Positions 4,719-5,846 of a stretch of 5,846 nt of DNA are shown here, one piece after another. Location of the stretch: NCBI GenBank assembly GCA_023252095.1, contig JAHEXN010000190.1, positions 1,172-7,017 of the forward strand, given 5' to 3'. A program made the position numbers and the translations under genes. The first letter of the stretch is position 1; every line of letters begins with the position of its first letter. Under the pieces are notes generated by a model. It saw nothing but the letters and a program-made list of their open reading frames with translations, made no database searches and was not told the DNA's origin. This DNA comes from Actinomycetes bacterium (GTDB lineage Bacteria > Actinomycetota > Actinomycetes > Propionibacteriales > Nocardioidaceae).

Positions 4719-5846
4719 ATGTTCCAGGATCTGGCGCCGGAGGAGGTGCTCGCCGCGGTGGCGGGTGCGGATTTTGGTGTGCACGAGCCGGTTGACGTGA
4801 TGGGTGGCAAGCACATCGACGCGATCGCGGCGCTCGAGCGAGTCGTGCGTGTGGCGCAGGCCCGGATCGTGGAGCAGGTGGACGCGCTCCACATTCTGCG
4901 GACCCACACGGCGCCTTCGTTCGACGGTGATCCGTCGCTGACGGTCGCGGCCGAGACCGCGCTCGCGCGCGGCATGTCACCGACGGCGGGCCGCACGATG
5001 CTCGCCACGGCCGTGCACCTGCGGTCGATGCCGGTCCTGCGCGGCGCGTTCGGGGACGGACGCGTGTTGGAGGGCACCGTCAGGGCGGTCGTCAGGGTCG
5101 TGCGGGACCTGGACGTCGACACCACGACCGCGGTGGACGCGGCCCTTGAGGGCCGGCTTGACGGGGTCAGCCCGCGCCGGGCGGCCGACCTGGCCCGCAC
5201 CGCGGTCGTGGAGCACGACATCGAGGCCGCTGCCACGCGTGAGAAGACGGCACGGGCCCAGCAGTACGTGTCGTACTGGGACGAGCCCGACGGTGTCGGC
5301 ACGTTGATCGTGCACGGTCCCGCCGAACAGCTCGTCGGGATCCGGCAGTCCTTGCAGGCGCACGCCAACCGGCTGCGGGCCCGGGGTGATGATCGCGACC
5401 GCGGGCAGATCATGGTCAACACGCTGTTCGAGCGCGCCACGGGTATCGAGACCGTGGCAGGCCCTGAGATCGAGCTGTCGGTCCTGATGCCGATCGAGGC
5501 CCTCCAGGGGCAACCGGTCGCCGCCGAGCTCGCAGGTCACGGCCCCATCTCGCCGCAGCTGGCCGCCGAGCTCGTCGACGGGGCCCACCAGACCTGGTAC
5601 CGCCGCCTCTTCACCGAACCCACCGGGTCGCTGGCCGGGCTCGACCGGACACGCCGCTGCTTCACCGGCACCCTGGCGTCCTGGATCCGCACCCGCGACG
5701 GCCACCGGTGCCGACAACCGGGATGCGGGTGCCGGATCCGCGAGATCGACCACATCCGGCCCCACCGCGACGGCGGACCCACCACCCAGGACAACGGTCA
5801 GGGCCTGTGCCGACTCTCGAACCTCGTCAAAGAGCTCCCCGGGTGG
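4719..5846 (+). CDS. DUF222 / 13E12-repeat-family HNH endonuclease, 3' end outside window
   Basis: The frame is open from ATG 4719 to the window edge, giving 376 residues. The N-terminal two thirds is the helical, Ala/Arg-rich DUF222 region (about 30-250: IDAIAALERVVRVAQARIVEQVDAL, then GMSPTAGRTML and SPRRAADLARTAV). This domain is typical of the multicopy 13E12 repeat proteins of actinobacteria. The C terminus carries the HNH nuclease module: Cys331-x4-Cys336, Asp344-His345 (IDHIRPH), GGPTTQDNGQGLC (352-364) and Asn368-x2-Lys371 before PGW. These proteins are presumed DNA endonucleases; their biological role is not established, and they are often linked with mobile or duplicated DNA. The usual second zinc pair is Cys-x2-Cys, but here it reads Cys364-Arg-Leu-Ser367, so one expected ligand is missing. 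The ATG gives a normal-looking N terminus (MFQDLAPEEVLA). GTG 4758, with GGAGGAGG 11 bases upstream, is an alternative start. Only a short C-terminal tail is likely missing. Confidence 0.9.
   Translation, partial: MFQDLAPEEVLAAVAGADFGVHEPVDVMGGKHIDAIAALERVVRVAQARIVEQVDALHILRTHTAPSFDGDPSLTVAAETALARGMSPTAGRTMLATAVHLRSMPVLRGAFGDGRVLEGTVRAVVRVVRDLDVDTTTAVDAALEGRLDGVSPRRAADLARTAVVEHDIEAAATREKTARAQQYVSYWDEPDGVGTLIVHGPAEQLVGIRQSLQAHANRLRARGDDRDRGQIMVNTLFERATGIETVAGPEIELSVLMPIEALQGQPVAAELAGHGPISPQLAAELVDGAHQTWYRRLFTEPTGSLAGLDRTRRCFTGTLASWIRTRDGHRCRQPGCGCRIREIDHIRPHRDGGPTTQDNGQGLCRLSNLVKELPGW

Noticed and set aside
4571..5440. Long minus-strand open frame running through the HNH gene, continuous with the 138-aa gene
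   Set aside because: It is antisense to a well-supported DUF222/HNH coding sequence and has the Ser/Arg/Thr-rich low-complexity look of shadow frames in GC-rich DNA. Only the part from about 4570 downward looks like a real protein.
1..5846. CRISPR array, tRNA/rRNA gene, transposase or integrase
   Set aside because: No regularly spaced direct repeats, tRNA-like cloverleaf, rRNA motif or recombinase signature was seen on either strand.

Overview
The window is high-GC DNA from an actinomycete. The evidence is a mycothiol-biosynthesis gene (mshC), a PAC2-family gene of the actinobacterial type, strong G/C preference at third codon positions, and a DUF222/13E12-type HNH endonuclease gene. The gene types suggest the Nocardioidaceae or a close relative, but the genus cannot be fixed from this sequence alone.

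The left half (1-2869) is ordinary, densely packed core DNA. It holds the C-terminal 200 codons of a PAC2-family protein (+), then mshC on the opposite strand, with the two stop codons touching. A CorA-type divalent metal transporter follows, divergent from mshC across a 74-bp gap.

The right half (2876-5846) looks accessory. A 253-codon gene of unknown family begins 6 bp after the corA stop. Behind it lies a short, decayed copy of the 3' end of corA (about 3656-3759). Next come two small, unrecognised genes on the minus strand (83 and about 138 codons). Last is the start of a DUF222/HNH endonuclease gene (+), cut by the window edge. The unknown genes use clearly more A/T-ending codons than mshC and corA.

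Functionally, mshC makes cysteinyl-glucosaminyl-inositol, the penultimate intermediate of mycothiol. CorA moves Mg2+ or a similar cation. The PAC2 protein belongs to a family related to proteasome-assembly chaperones. No shared pathway links the right-hand genes. The most notable points are the corA 3' remnant bracketing an unknown gene, the HNH protein lacking one expected zinc-site cysteine, and a repeated TANNNT-N6-start arrangement that suggests leaderless transcripts. I found no convincing complete new system, CRISPR array, tRNA, rRNA or insertion sequence.
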